A stretch of 64,000 nt of DNA from Nereocystis luetkeana (Eukaryota; Sar; Phaeophyceae; Laminariales; Laminariaceae): positions 6,932,870 to 6,996,869 of the forward strand of contig JARUPZ010000019.1 of the NCBI GenBank assembly GCA_031213475.1. Reading direction: 5' to 3'. Positions within the stretch are counted from its first letter, which is position 1. Each line of letters opens with the position of its first letter. The position numbers and the translations under genes are program-made. This document shows, in pieces, positions 22,321 to 32,669 of the stretch. The notes under the pieces were generated by a model. It did not search any database and had not been told where the DNA came from. It was given only the letters and a program-made list of their open reading frames with translations.

Positions 22321-23800
22321 TCCAACTGCCAGAACATACGTTTCAGTCCAGCTTCCTTGGTACAGTCAGTTGGAGCATACCTGGTACGCAACAACCAAAT
22401 TATCTGCCTCGCACTGACCGGCCAGCTCAATGCGCATGGACATGAAGCCGTTCGTCAATAAACTGCTGAATGCACACAGACTTACTGCATAACGATTCCT
22501 TGACAGCTAGACCTACTCCGTACAGACCTTGCCTGGCGTCTGTTTTTTCCTGACCTACCCTACCATAAACACAACGTACGCAATACGATAACTTCCCTTG
22601 TGCGGAATAGAGGTTGAGGTTCTACACCCCCCACAAGAGGTGGGGGGGTGGGGCGTGAGCTGATGGTGCCTCTCGAGCGCGACGGCTTCGCGGCCGAACC
22701 CAATTGAGCGTGAGGCATACCGCAAACGGCTATATTGTGTTTCGTTCCAAGTCCATAGTATCTGGTAGTTTGTTGCTGGTGGCTGCAGGGGGCAGTCTTC
22801 GTGTGCCACTCCCAGCACTCGCTGCCATGCATGGAGAGGAGGCAAGGGGCGCTCTTTCCAAATGTACAGCGCGAACAAGAAAATAACATACTTTCGTAAG
22901 AAAACACGTTTCAATCAGCACCTTCGGTGCATAAGAAACCGGGTACACACAGGAGAGTGACCTATTGGTAGACTTGAGCAACGAGATAAGAGTCTGAGGC
23001 TCCCTCCAAATACACAGGGAGGTTATTACTAATAGTGTTGCCGGGCCTTTACTACTACCTGGTATATACTGTTTTCACCAGTAGATTCCTCCGCGAAAAC
23101 ACAACTCTACCGCCGCACGTGCTCTGTATATACGAGATCGTACAGCACGTAATGCTCTTCACCGCATGTGTCGTATCTGTGGGTACATTTTTCAGAGAAC
23201 GCCACGTACAAATGGTATGCTGAGAGTGCTGGGTTCTGCAGAAGTCACCGTCGCGGGCGAACACATGGAAAACCACAACGTACTGGATACCAGGTATACT
23301 GCTGCTGCAGGACGAGCTGGTATTATTAGTATAAATACGGGTATTATTTTCGAAGCTCAGTCTATCTATTCCAAGAGAGAGAGCGGGGAGTGGCATCGAT
23401 CGGACTGCGCGAGATGCGAATACATGCCGGTACATGGTGGCAAAATGCAGAAGAAGAAGAGAGTTTTTGAACATACAGCGGTGACTTCGTCGTACATACG
23501 AAAACACATCCTCATCTCGGGCTTTTACTCTGTAGTGCCAGGTGCCAGGTACTTGCTATGCTGCTGTATGATACCTGGAAAAATCATGTGCAGACCAGAC
23601 CGAAGAGGAGAGAGGCACTATTAATAATCACCCCGCTCTGATTGCTTGTTATGAATCAAACCATCAGAACACGGCTTGCTCGAAGGGTGAGCGTGCGGTA
23701 GTACGCAAGAACGCACAGCTTGACGGGAAACGCACAAGCAAAACAACCCTCCGCCCCCCTGCTCCGCAACTCTACGCACACTGCACACACGCGCACCCAC
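22321..23800. other. No supported gene
   Basis: Unique sequence with TACCTGGTA-type motifs at 22378, 23056 and 23288. It could hold introns and later exons of the minus-strand gene whose first exon ends at 23801, but I find no exon that continues its domain. The open frames at 22555-22914 and 23055-23507 look random. Confidence 0.4.
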
Positions 23801-24318
23801 CTCCCCTCGTAGGTGGCCCCGTTCTCCGTTGGGAGCGTCCACATGAACAGATCGTGCTCCGGATCCCCCAGAGTAGAGTACGCCACCAAAATCGCTTCTC
23901 TGTACGGCTCGGCCAGTTGCTTCCAGGGCGACCAGACCACGGCTGGGTACAGGTTGGAGGAGGTGAAGGAAAGGGGGGATGCGTCATCACTTTCTCCCAA
24001 CAACTTCTGGTGCTCCTGCTGCTCCTGCTGCTCCTGCTCCTGCTGCTTTGACTGCTGCGACGCCGCGTCGGCCTTGTCAAAGCTGCCTCTTCCAGGTTCG
24101 CTCACCTCGCCGCTTACTCGCGGCGTAGACTCCTCGACGGGCGCGCTGTCGTGCCACACCGACCGCGATCTTGCGTCGGTTGCATGCTCTGTAGAGTGTG
24201 CCAAAGATGCAGAAACCGTGGCCGCTGCTACTACTACCAGCAGTACCGCTGCCGTTACCAACTTGATGGTCACGCGTCCTGGTGCGAATCCTGATCCTCC
24301 CTTCAGGTTGCTCAACAT
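23801..24318 (-). CDS. First coding exon of a signal-anchored membrane protein, possibly a stramenopile tyrosinase-like protein
   Basis: From ATG at 24318 the exon encodes 172 codons plus two bases and ends at a good donor (GGGGAG|GTGGGT, minus strand). Residues 1-16 are basic (LKGGSGFAPGR). About residues 17-38 form one hydrophobic segment (KLVTAAVLLVVVAAATVSAS), consistent with a signal anchor. A Ser/Gln/Glu-rich linker follows, with a Gln/Glu run encoded by a CTCCTG repeat. Then comes a compact domain with SPWKQLAEPYREAILVAY and HDLFMWTLPTENGATYEG. This WSPW..L.EP.R pattern followed by a W-containing beta strand resembles the Ig-like region that, as I recall, precedes the copper domain in stramenopile tyrosinase-like proteins. 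That assignment is memory-based inference. Downstream exons are not found, so the gene is partial. An in-frame GTG nine codons upstream is a less likely start. Confidence 0.6.
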
Positions 24319-25920
24319 TTTTGAGACGAGAGGAACACCCACGCCACCTGTGCTCTATCTTTTCGAGCTTGCGCGAGCTTTTGGGGTGGTTGGCTCCAAG
24401 CAACAACGAGCAAACCTGTCTCGATAGATGGGCGCACAATATACGCTGAGGTGAGCGAACGGCTTGCGTTTGGTACACGAGGTTGAGCTTAGAGTGCCTC
24501 CCAATCTCGCAGTACGTTCGACTGGCGGGGTCTCCAGCCAGATCAAATTGCGGTAAGCGTGACTGGGGAACGGGAAAATTACAAAACATTACATTTTTAT
24601 TGGCCAAGCCTCTCAAGATGCCGAGAATTCGACCAACGAGCACTCTCCCTTTTCTCATCGAAGATTTTTCGTAGAAAATGTTCTGTGGCCGACAAAGGCG
24701 AAGAAGGTGTCAACTACCTCTCACAACGAATACATATCACCGCACGAGCTATCCAGGCGCATACGTTTGTAGTCACGGCTAGCCATTCAGTCATTGCGCC
24801 TAACAGCAGCAGTGATGCAATGATGCAGTGGATGGATGGATGATCTTAGCGTTCTGGTGTTCTGGGAGCTGTGCTCTGGTGCCTGCTTTTGTATCTGTAG
24901 ATGCCACGCTTCTGCCGACTGTTGCGGCTGCGCATACATACTCATATCCCAAACACAATATCATACCAGTACCAGATACATACATACCAAGTGCCGGTAC
25001 GTATTATAGTACTCGTATACGTACAAAAACTCTGACCACAAAACTGACTGGTGTTCTGCTTACACCGCATGGTCCCATATGGCTGTGCCCAAATTCTTTC
25101 AGGATTTTTATTGTAGGCACAATCGACTCTGAACACTTGAATCTATACACCAACAGTAGTATAGTGTGCCAGGTAGTGGAGTAGTTTTGCAGCCAAGACT
25201 TCGCAGAGCCCTACGTAGAGCTAGAGCTCTAGAGCCCGAGAGCTTTAGGTCCTACTGTAGGCCTGTACCCCTGGTGATATGGATCTAGAGATCAAGGGCT
25301 AGGCTAGAGAGCTCTTCCACTATTAATAATAAAAGAAGAGTAAGGGGAGGGGGGGGAGGGGGGGGGGGGGGGGTGAACTCAGGTGCGGACAGAAAGGCAT
25401 ATAACACGTCAGCAATATATACGAGGGGTCAATTTCAAAGCACAACACAAAGCAACAACAGCAGAGCGCGAACCGTCTGTACGCCGCAAACGACAACTGC
25501 TCTCCCCACCCCTCCAGAAAGACTGCAAGGCACACATAAATCTATACCTCGAAGATAGATCGTTTTCGACGGACAAACTTTCAACGCGACGGCTGAGCGG
25601 GCTACGGCCGGACTCCACCACACCAGCCCATCCCCGAAAGCCGAGGCGCTCGCGCCACTACGAGCCGTGATCTTCTGGGGGGGGGGCGTTAGACTTCGCC
25701 AAGCCGTAGTTTCAACTTGTTTGTTCACCAGGCAACCCTCTCTACAAAATCATCCACAGATATCTCCAGACCCTTTGCGAAACCAGTAAACACTGAACTA
25801 CTGGTGGTTTGTTTGCGGGGAATCTACTGTACACCTACCTGCACCTACCTGCACCAACCTCTGCCTACGGCTGACTGCTGACGGACGACGCACCACCTAC
25901 CTCTACCTCTACCTCTACAG
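24319..25920. other. Upstream region of the signal-anchor gene; otherwise no gene seen
   Basis: The 5' flank of the minus-strand gene occupies the left part; no core promoter element is identifiable. A G-rich tract (mostly G, with an A or two) lies at 25345-25373. A plus frame at 25383-25670 is rich in Arg, Ser and Pro without a domain. CTACCTCTACCTCTACAG-like repeats at 25895-25920 form the pyrimidine-rich acceptor of the next exon. Confidence 0.35.
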
Positions 25921-26377
25921 GGTGGGGCGCAAGTGCTGGAAAACGATGGACAGCCCACCTCTCCTGGGTGAAGGGGATATTAGGGAACTGGACCTCCTCC
26001 GGACGTTCGAGACAAGGTTATGGGAGATGGATGTCCCCGTGAACGGTATAAAATGCGTCCGTTTTGGCTTGACAGGTCCTCCGTATTCGCCGACGAGCGA
26101 GAGTAGCAAGTACAGCGCTTTGGTGTCCAGAATTGCCGCAGCGGGTATTGTTCTCGTGATGGGAGAGCAGCAGAACGAGCAGTGTAGTAGCGTCTCTGGC
26201 GCCACCACCTTGTTAGTAGAAAGAGTGGGGACCGAACTCGTCGATCTCAGCATTGTGAAGCTCCAAACGCGCGAGGCAATCTTTGACTCGCCCATGCCGA
26301 AAGCGGACTTGGACACCATTGTCCTGTTCATGCTCTCGTACAGTCAGTGGTGCGGTCAGCCCCAGCCGCAAAATTGA
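25921..26377 (+). CDS. Possible terminal exon of an unknown protein
   Basis: A strong acceptor-like tract (ACCTCTACCTCTACAG) ends at 25920. The frame from 25922 then stays open for 151 codons to TGA at 26375-26377. The translation has ordinary amino acid balance with alternating hydrophobic and charged segments (IRELDLLRTFETRLWEMDVP, SALVSRIAAAGIVLVMGEQQ, TELVDLSIVKLQTREAIFDS), unlike the random frames nearby. No family is recognised. If it is an exon, it starts with one base completing a codon from an upstream exon that I cannot identify. An internal ATG lies at 25946. The minus frame over the same bases is taken as a shadow, though this is not certain. Confidence 0.4.
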
Positions 26378-28089
26378 TACGTACGTACGTACGTACGGGG
26401 TACGTACGTACAGATATATTACGGTTCCCGATGGTGTCGGTCAAATCGTTCGTTTGTTTTATCATAGACATCAACGGTTGGTGAATCGCCTCGGTGATGC
26501 GCGAACTATTAACAAATATGGCAACACAACGTTCGTACGGTGTTACTATAGTGAGAACGTTTGCACCTACATCCACGGAGGAGGTGGTAGAAGAGAGGGC
26601 ACGAGGGGGGGGGGGGGGCGGGGGGGGCACATCGTTTGAATTTATATCTCCAACAAGGATTGTTGGCTGTGTTCGGTTCTGCGAATTATCTTGCTGGGGA
26701 TGTGTGTCGTGTGCGTGCCTGGAACCGGATTGATACTCGATCGTAGTCGTGGCGCTCGGCAAGTAGGGGATCGACAAGCGACATTTGATAGAGAAGTCGG
26801 TGCATGCAGGTGTATATACTCATTTCTTGTTTGAGCTCTACCCATCAATCCATCTGTCACATTCATGTAAGTAGGGGAAGTACAATATGTTTGTGGGAAA
26901 GCTTGTCGCTTTCGTTCTTTTTGATTGTGAACCAAGTCATGATATGGGCGTAGAGTTCCGCGCAGAGTGCATAGCGTAGAGCAACGTCCCTTGCTTGGCT
27001 TGTTAGTGCACTTGGTGTTCTTAGTTATTGCTGTTTTCTCTCTGTTCCCCGTTTGGGGTGCAGTATTTGATCACCGTCACGCGTTTCTGTGTCGGTTTTT
27101 AGTTTTGTTTCCTCGTCATGATGTTTTGGTTCAAGGGTTAACGGCAGCGGGAAGTACGAATCCTCCTGGCGGAAACCCACATTATTTGGTCGGCAGCCAT
27201 GGGGAAAACAATGACATCCGTTCAAATATAAGGGCGTGGATGGACACGTCAAACAGCAATGGCACAATGAGCGTCTGAACCCGAGGCTAAACCGCTGCTT
27301 TCGGGCTTCGGCAAGCACTCTTCTTGTCGTACTACGCTTTCGTTTGATTTCAATACATCGCATACGGTCCAATGAATATGTATGACACGCTTGCGTGATA
27401 TTGGGCGGCGTATATTGCCTGCATACGCGGCTTTCCCTTTCGTTCCACATCATCATCCTTATCTAACTTCCCATGCTTGCAGACCGTGGAGGTGACCGCC
27501 CCGTTTTCAACCAGATAGAGGGGGTTGCGCCGTTTTTAACGTAAAACGATATCATAGCGCGCAAGCCAGCTAGCCGAACGTTCTTTCTTGACCCCTCTAC
27601 ACAAATGTTTGTTTCTACGGTGCACAACCTGCTAGAATGCCGTACTCTAGGCGAAGTGGTGCAACTGTTGTACCATCGCATCCACGACAATACACAAGTA
27701 CCACTATCACGTGCGGCAGGTCCTGCGTGTCTCACCCCTCTTGGTGCCGCTGGCTTAGCTATGCGGGGTAACCAATGATCCACGCAAGCAAGGTGTGGAA
27801 CGCACGAAACGCACGCAAGTATGGAAACTGGGCGAGACAATGCCAAGGGAAGAAAATGCCCCGTGAATATCATAGTTTTTGCGCGTTGCCCCAACCAATG
27901 GGCAGGGTGGCTAGCTCGCGAACGGAGACAGAACGCAAGCCTAGCTATACACAAGAGTAGTACAGAGAGTAGGAGTGCACGTGTTTTTTTCGTCCAGACA
28001 CAAGGAAAAAAAAACACTGTCTCAATTTTCTGTTATAGCCTGTATGTCCTGTAGTCTAGGCAAGAAAATCACCCTCACATCGGCGCATT
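26378..28089. other. Between-gene stretch with ACGT repeats and weak open frames
   Basis: Begins with a (TACG)n run (26379-26410). A G-rich block sits at 26606-26630. A plus frame at 26967-27278 (103 codons) has a hydrophobic stretch (LLVHLVFLVIAVFSLFPVWG), and a 77-codon plus frame at 27546-27779 contains STVHNLLECRTLGEVVQLLY. Neither has a recognisable domain or convincing splice sites. The overlapping minus frame at 27463-28017 is probably a shadow. The stretch also covers the 3' flank of the minus-strand ankyrin gene. Confidence 0.3.
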
Positions 28090-31032
28090 TTAGCCCCTCG
28101 ACAAGATGCCCGCCGGTCCCCCTGTCCCGCTCGTGACGGCGGCTCCCGACTCGCCTATATCCCGCGGAAGAAAACTAGCTACGCCCGCCGATGGAGTGTG
28201 TCCACTCGCCTCGTTTTTTCGCTGATGCGCGATGGGCTCCAGAGCGGACGGGAGCCCTCGTTCCTCCATGCACAGCGGGTCGGTTGGGTCCAGCCTCGCG
28301 CCGATACCAACCTTGTTATCGCTCGCGCTTCTACTGACAACATCTCTGGCGACACCTCTGACAACTTCCCCGCCGTGACCCTGAGCCTGCGCTCCCGATT
28401 CTACCCCGTCCGACACAACCGCCGCCTGTCTTGAACGCCTTCTGTGCGCGCGGTCCGAATCCGCCGCGGGGCTGCTGAAGAGGCACCCATCACTATCGAC
28501 GCCGTTGACGCCTCCCTTTGGTCCGAGGAGGGGCCCTCCCGGCCTGGTCCAACTGCCACGCCTCGCAGTTGCATCACGCTGTCCGTGACCGCCGCCCTGT
28601 TTTTTCACCGCGCCAAGTTTTTCAGCTTCCGACTTTTCCCTTCCTGATGAATCTTCGGACCCCGTGCCCTGCCCGGTGCTCTCCTTTTCAAAGGCAGCGC
28701 TGCTAGGAACGCTCCTACTGTGGCCGAGGTCGAGTGCGGGAAGCACGGGGCCTCCCGTGTCCACCTCCAAGGTAGACTTACCCAAGTCCGTGAGAGAGTC
28801 CACCGGCGGTGAGTCGGGCAGCGACGGTAGGGTTGGCAGGGGTATCGCCAGCTTTGCACAAGCCGAGGGGCGCTGCTGCTGCGCACGCAGCCTCGACTCC
28901 CGCTGTCCCCGCGTGAGAGCTTGAGATACGTGATTTGTCGCAGATATATCGGCGACCACATCCATGGGTTTCAGACCAAATGCGTCCTAGAGAGCACAAA
29001 GAAAGGCGCAGGCGATCCGGTCGAGGCCCCGTAAGAAAACTGTACTGAGTCTCTATCTGGGCACCACAAGGCGCATTTTCGGTTTTCGCTCGACCCGTCG
29101 CTCGGTCAAAGATTTAATCACTGACAAATAGACTGCTTTACGAGCATAAAAACGATCTCTGGCATGTTCCATACATCTGGGTCGATGCCCCGTGAAACAA
29201 GTGGGTGGCGGCATGGGCGAATTCATTGGTGAAATGCGGCCACAGGTAGAGCGCCGAGGTGTAGGTGGCGAGTTGTCTGGCACAGGGCAAGTTTTTGCTC
29301 GAACGTGGCCAAGTAGCGCGTAATTCGTTCACCACAAGAGAGCAATGAGACAAGCCTTTCGAAAACTGGCTGACCGCCGTCATCAAGAAGCGCACGCTGG
29401 GGAAAATATTCCCCGAGAAGCATGACCGCTATGCTTCAACAGCGTGGCAGCGTATCGTATGATCGGTACGACCCTATTCTGGTCCGAAGTTCAAAAATAA
29501 AGCATCGTGACATATGCCTGGTACAGCTGTACACTCTATTAATATTGTTACGTACTGCCGTACGATATTCACGACAGTGTCGCCGAATCCAAAATGGTAA
29601 AACTACACGCTTACGGCAACGTACATACTCCTTCGAATAATACATAATTATGTTTCACATACGCACCGGGTACGCATTACCAGGCGTATCACATCGTATT
29701 GCCATAATCGTAGTGTGCTTTCTTACCTCCGCGTCGGTATCCGCCCCAGCGTCCACAAGGATTGCGCAGCAATGAGCGTCTCCGGCGGCTGCCGCACAGT
29801 GAAGGGGGGTCCAGCTGTTGTGCGCCTCATGCCGCACATTTCCCCCAGCCTCGATCAGCTGCTCCGACGGCGAGCGGGAAGTCCATTGTATTACATTGTG
29901 TAAGTCTTGTTGAACGAGGGTGCTCGTGATGTCGTCAGTAAATTCATGCCGGGCGAAAAAAAAAATCAAGAGAAGACAGCGCCGAACTCTCAAGGCTAGG
30001 ATACACACTACACAGTTCGTGGTCGTTATACACTCGACTGGCCCTACGTTCGTGGGGCAGCCCCCCTTTTCACTTCCGCGTTTACGCCAATCGGGCGAGT
30101 GGCTCTGTACCTTACAAGAAAAAAAACTCGTTTTTTTTTTCGTCCATCCCATTCATTACGCTCGCCTCTCCCGCTCCCTCCGAGAGGTAACTCAAAACCC
30201 GGGGTCATATAGCGGGCGCTTCTCTCTCCCCCCTCTCTTCCCACTTGTGGTACGTGCCTTGATTTTCATCGCGGGAATAATTCGGCATGTTCTTCCCTCG
30301 TCGACTCGCGTCCGACATATTATAAATAGGATCATATTTTGTCGGGGCAGAGTGACAAAACAATCCCATGGCCGGTACATATAAAGCGAAAACAAAAAAG
30401 GCTTTTAAATTATTCGAGTTTTTCAAGACTTGCAAAGGAGCGAGGTAGTCACTCGGCGCCGAGTGGCTCTGACCGGCTGAAAAAATGCGATGTATGTACC
30501 AGGTACACACGAACCGCTCTACCGTGGCACCAGTCGTGATAACGAGGGGGGCTCTTGTTTAACCGCTCTACAGCAGTAGAGCCGCACCTACGTTCTGAGG
30601 GGACGACACTGCTACTCATACTATTTGTAGCGTGGGAATTACTAGTGTGGGGTGATATTTGGAGTGAAAAAAAGCAACATGGACGTCGTTCCGAACATTT
30701 GTTCTGTACGTACGTACGTACGTACGTACGGCCCTTAGGCGTATCCCCCCCTTTCTGGTACATACCGGTACACATTGCGTAGATATCGTACACCTACCTG
30801 ATCCAGGGCTCCCACCCGCTTCCACGTGGCTGCTCGATGGAGAGCTGTCCGTCCGTCACGACTCTCGACATCCACGCTTGCCCCGGCTGCCAGCAAAGCC
30901 CCCACGGCCAACTTGTGCCCACGGCAGCAGGCGTGCATCAAAGGAGTCCACCCATTCGCATCCTGAGCGTCCAAAATCGCTTTTGCCGCTGTCAACTCTC
31001 GGATTATGTCGATTTGCCCAAGTTGGGCCGCC
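28090..31032 (-). CDS. Ankyrin-repeat protein, three exons seen, 5' end missing
   Basis: Exons on the minus strand are 31032-30798, 29858-29727 and 28986-28090. Joined in frame they give about 420 residues. Exon 1 holds an ankyrin repeat tail (AAQLGQIDIIREL) and a full repeat (NGWTPLMHACCRGHKLAVGA) plus DGRTALHRAATW. Exon 2 adds LIEAGGNVRHEAHNSWTPLH and AILVDAGADTDAE. Exon 3 completes the last repeat with DAFGLKPMDVV and then runs for 290 residues of low-complexity, Ser/Gly/Pro-rich, probably disordered sequence to TAA at 28092-28090. Donors are CAG|GTAGGT and GAG|GTAAGA. Acceptors are GAGCAG|CTG, CTCTAG|GAC and a weaker GTGAAG|GGC beside a G tract; the last could be wrong by a few bases. Ankyrin repeats bind other proteins; the partner cannot be inferred. 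Earlier exons were not found. Confidence 0.8.
29055..29430 (-). pseudogene. Decayed coding fragment inside an ankyrin-gene intron
   Basis: Within the intron 28987-29726, one minus frame (29423-29223: EYFPQRALLDDGGQPVFERL, then CGERITRYLATFEQKLAL) stops. Protein-like sequence then continues in another minus frame (29230-29138: HFTNEFAHAATHLFHG). The switch of frame at about 29225 suggests a broken gene copy or an unused exon. The source family is not recognised. Confidence 0.35.
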
Positions 31033-31375
31033 CTTCACCCCCCCCCCCCCCCCCCACCAGAGTTGTTGCAAAGACGGGTACGCGGAATCGGATTTCGACC
31101 AGGTCAGTTTCATATATTGGTACAATATGGGATAACAGATAAGGCTACTCTCAAATCTCGGATAACGTTGAGTTGCCCAACTTGGGCCGTCCTTCAACCC
31201 CCCCCCCCCCCCCCCCTCAGGGTCTATGGTCATACGACTTCGGTCATGTATGATATCGAGCACACACCTCGCTCCCCCCCCTTCCCCTCCAACCACAATT
31301 GTTGCAATAAATGATACGCGGAAGCGAAAACCGACGCGAGTCGGTTTCGTGCGATGGGTGGTACATGTGGGATAC
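31018..31375. repeat. Tandem duplication across the 5' boundary of the first visible ankyrin exon
   Basis: The block GCCCAAGTTGGGCCGCCCTT plus a long C tract at 31016-31054 is repeated as GCCCAACTTGGGCCGTCCTT plus a C tract at 31174-31217. The flanks also match: GAGTTGTTGCAAAG ... ACGCGGAA ... GGGATAACAG versus CAATTGTTGCAATA ... ACGCGGAA ... GGGATACCAG. A dispersed block (GGTCTATGGTCATACGACTT, 31221) interrupts the second copy. Part of the repeat is coding in the proposed exon. Confidence 0.6.
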
Positions 31376-32669
31376 CAGGTGAAACTGCTGAAGATTTTTT
31401 TTGTTTTTATTTTCGGAACTCGAATACGATCACCTAAAAATTATTACCGTAGGTAATTCGTTTCGAAATTGCCCGTACGCATGGCTTTTCTCTGCTTCTG
31501 GGGGTGATGCTACTGTACTATAACGCAACAACAACCCCCCCTTGGATCCGATCGATTCACGTCGTACTAATAAATGGTGGGAGGTTTTATCAACGTTCTT
31601 CCAGTCGGCAAATACGACGAGCAGCACCACAATTTTGGCTCGCATTTTTGGGTCGATCGATTCCGGGACACACTACGGGACATACCTGGTAGACATTATT
31701 ACGAGTACAATATTGTCGTAGGTGTGGGTGTTGACTGCCATGTGTGTGTGTTTGGTCGCGCGATCGGGTGTTGTTACCGCTACTTACAGCAGTGTACTGG
31801 TATTGATCAGTGTGGCGAAGCAAAACAAAAATGAATGTGCACCACCCGTGAGGAACGACGTGATATATATACGTACCTCGTAGCACTATACACAGGAGCA
31901 TCGGTGACTACGATACCCTAGGTCAGAGCTTGGCGCCGCGAGCGGTATGTTCTTGCGCAGTGTGCGGCTGCATTTTGATTTGTCCTCACGACTTGTCCCG
32001 CGACTATACGCCCCCAGCTGTTGTTTTTTGTCACGAGTTATGTACGTACCAGGTACCTACAGTAGTACGAGATTGTCTCTGAGAGGTGAAATACGCGAGG
32101 GAGGCACTTCCCCCTTGGGTTCTTATTTCACCAACTCGTGCTCACATCGTATTTCACGAATGCTGCCATTCTGTCTGTCTTTTTGTCTGTATTTGAATAG
32201 CGTGATCCAGAGCGCTTAATCCCCGCCTTGCCCCATGGGTAGGGAAGCTGGACAACTATCACGGTGACCCCTGATATATAGGCCCGAAACGGGGAGAAAG
32301 AGGCTGAGCAATGAACTTCTGAGGAAAAAAATGCATGCAGCATCGCTGGAAAGCCTATCAACAACCGCGTACTTGCAGTAGACAATATTTTCAATTCACC
32401 CGGTGGTTCTCGAGATACAAAGCACGAAAGTGGGTGCTGTGGCGCTTATATTGGGCATATTTACTATGGGGCTCCGTGATAGCAGAACACCGGGTCCCAT
32501 GCCGCGCCGAGGCGCGGCCGTGGAACAACCCCGAGGCAGTTCTAACAGTCATATAACCAGCCTAGCTGCTGACTCACAATTTTGAATAACCATTCTTGCA
32601 GCTAAACGCGGTCGGCCAAATCTATGCCAGAGGCCACTGGTTCTTTCTACAGTAGAACATTGGTGCTAA
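31376..32669. other. No supported gene
   Basis: Unique sequence upstream of the visible ankyrin exons; earlier exons might lie here or further right, but no ankyrin signature is seen in any minus frame. TACCTGGTA-type motifs occur at 31683 and 32047. Confidence 0.4.
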
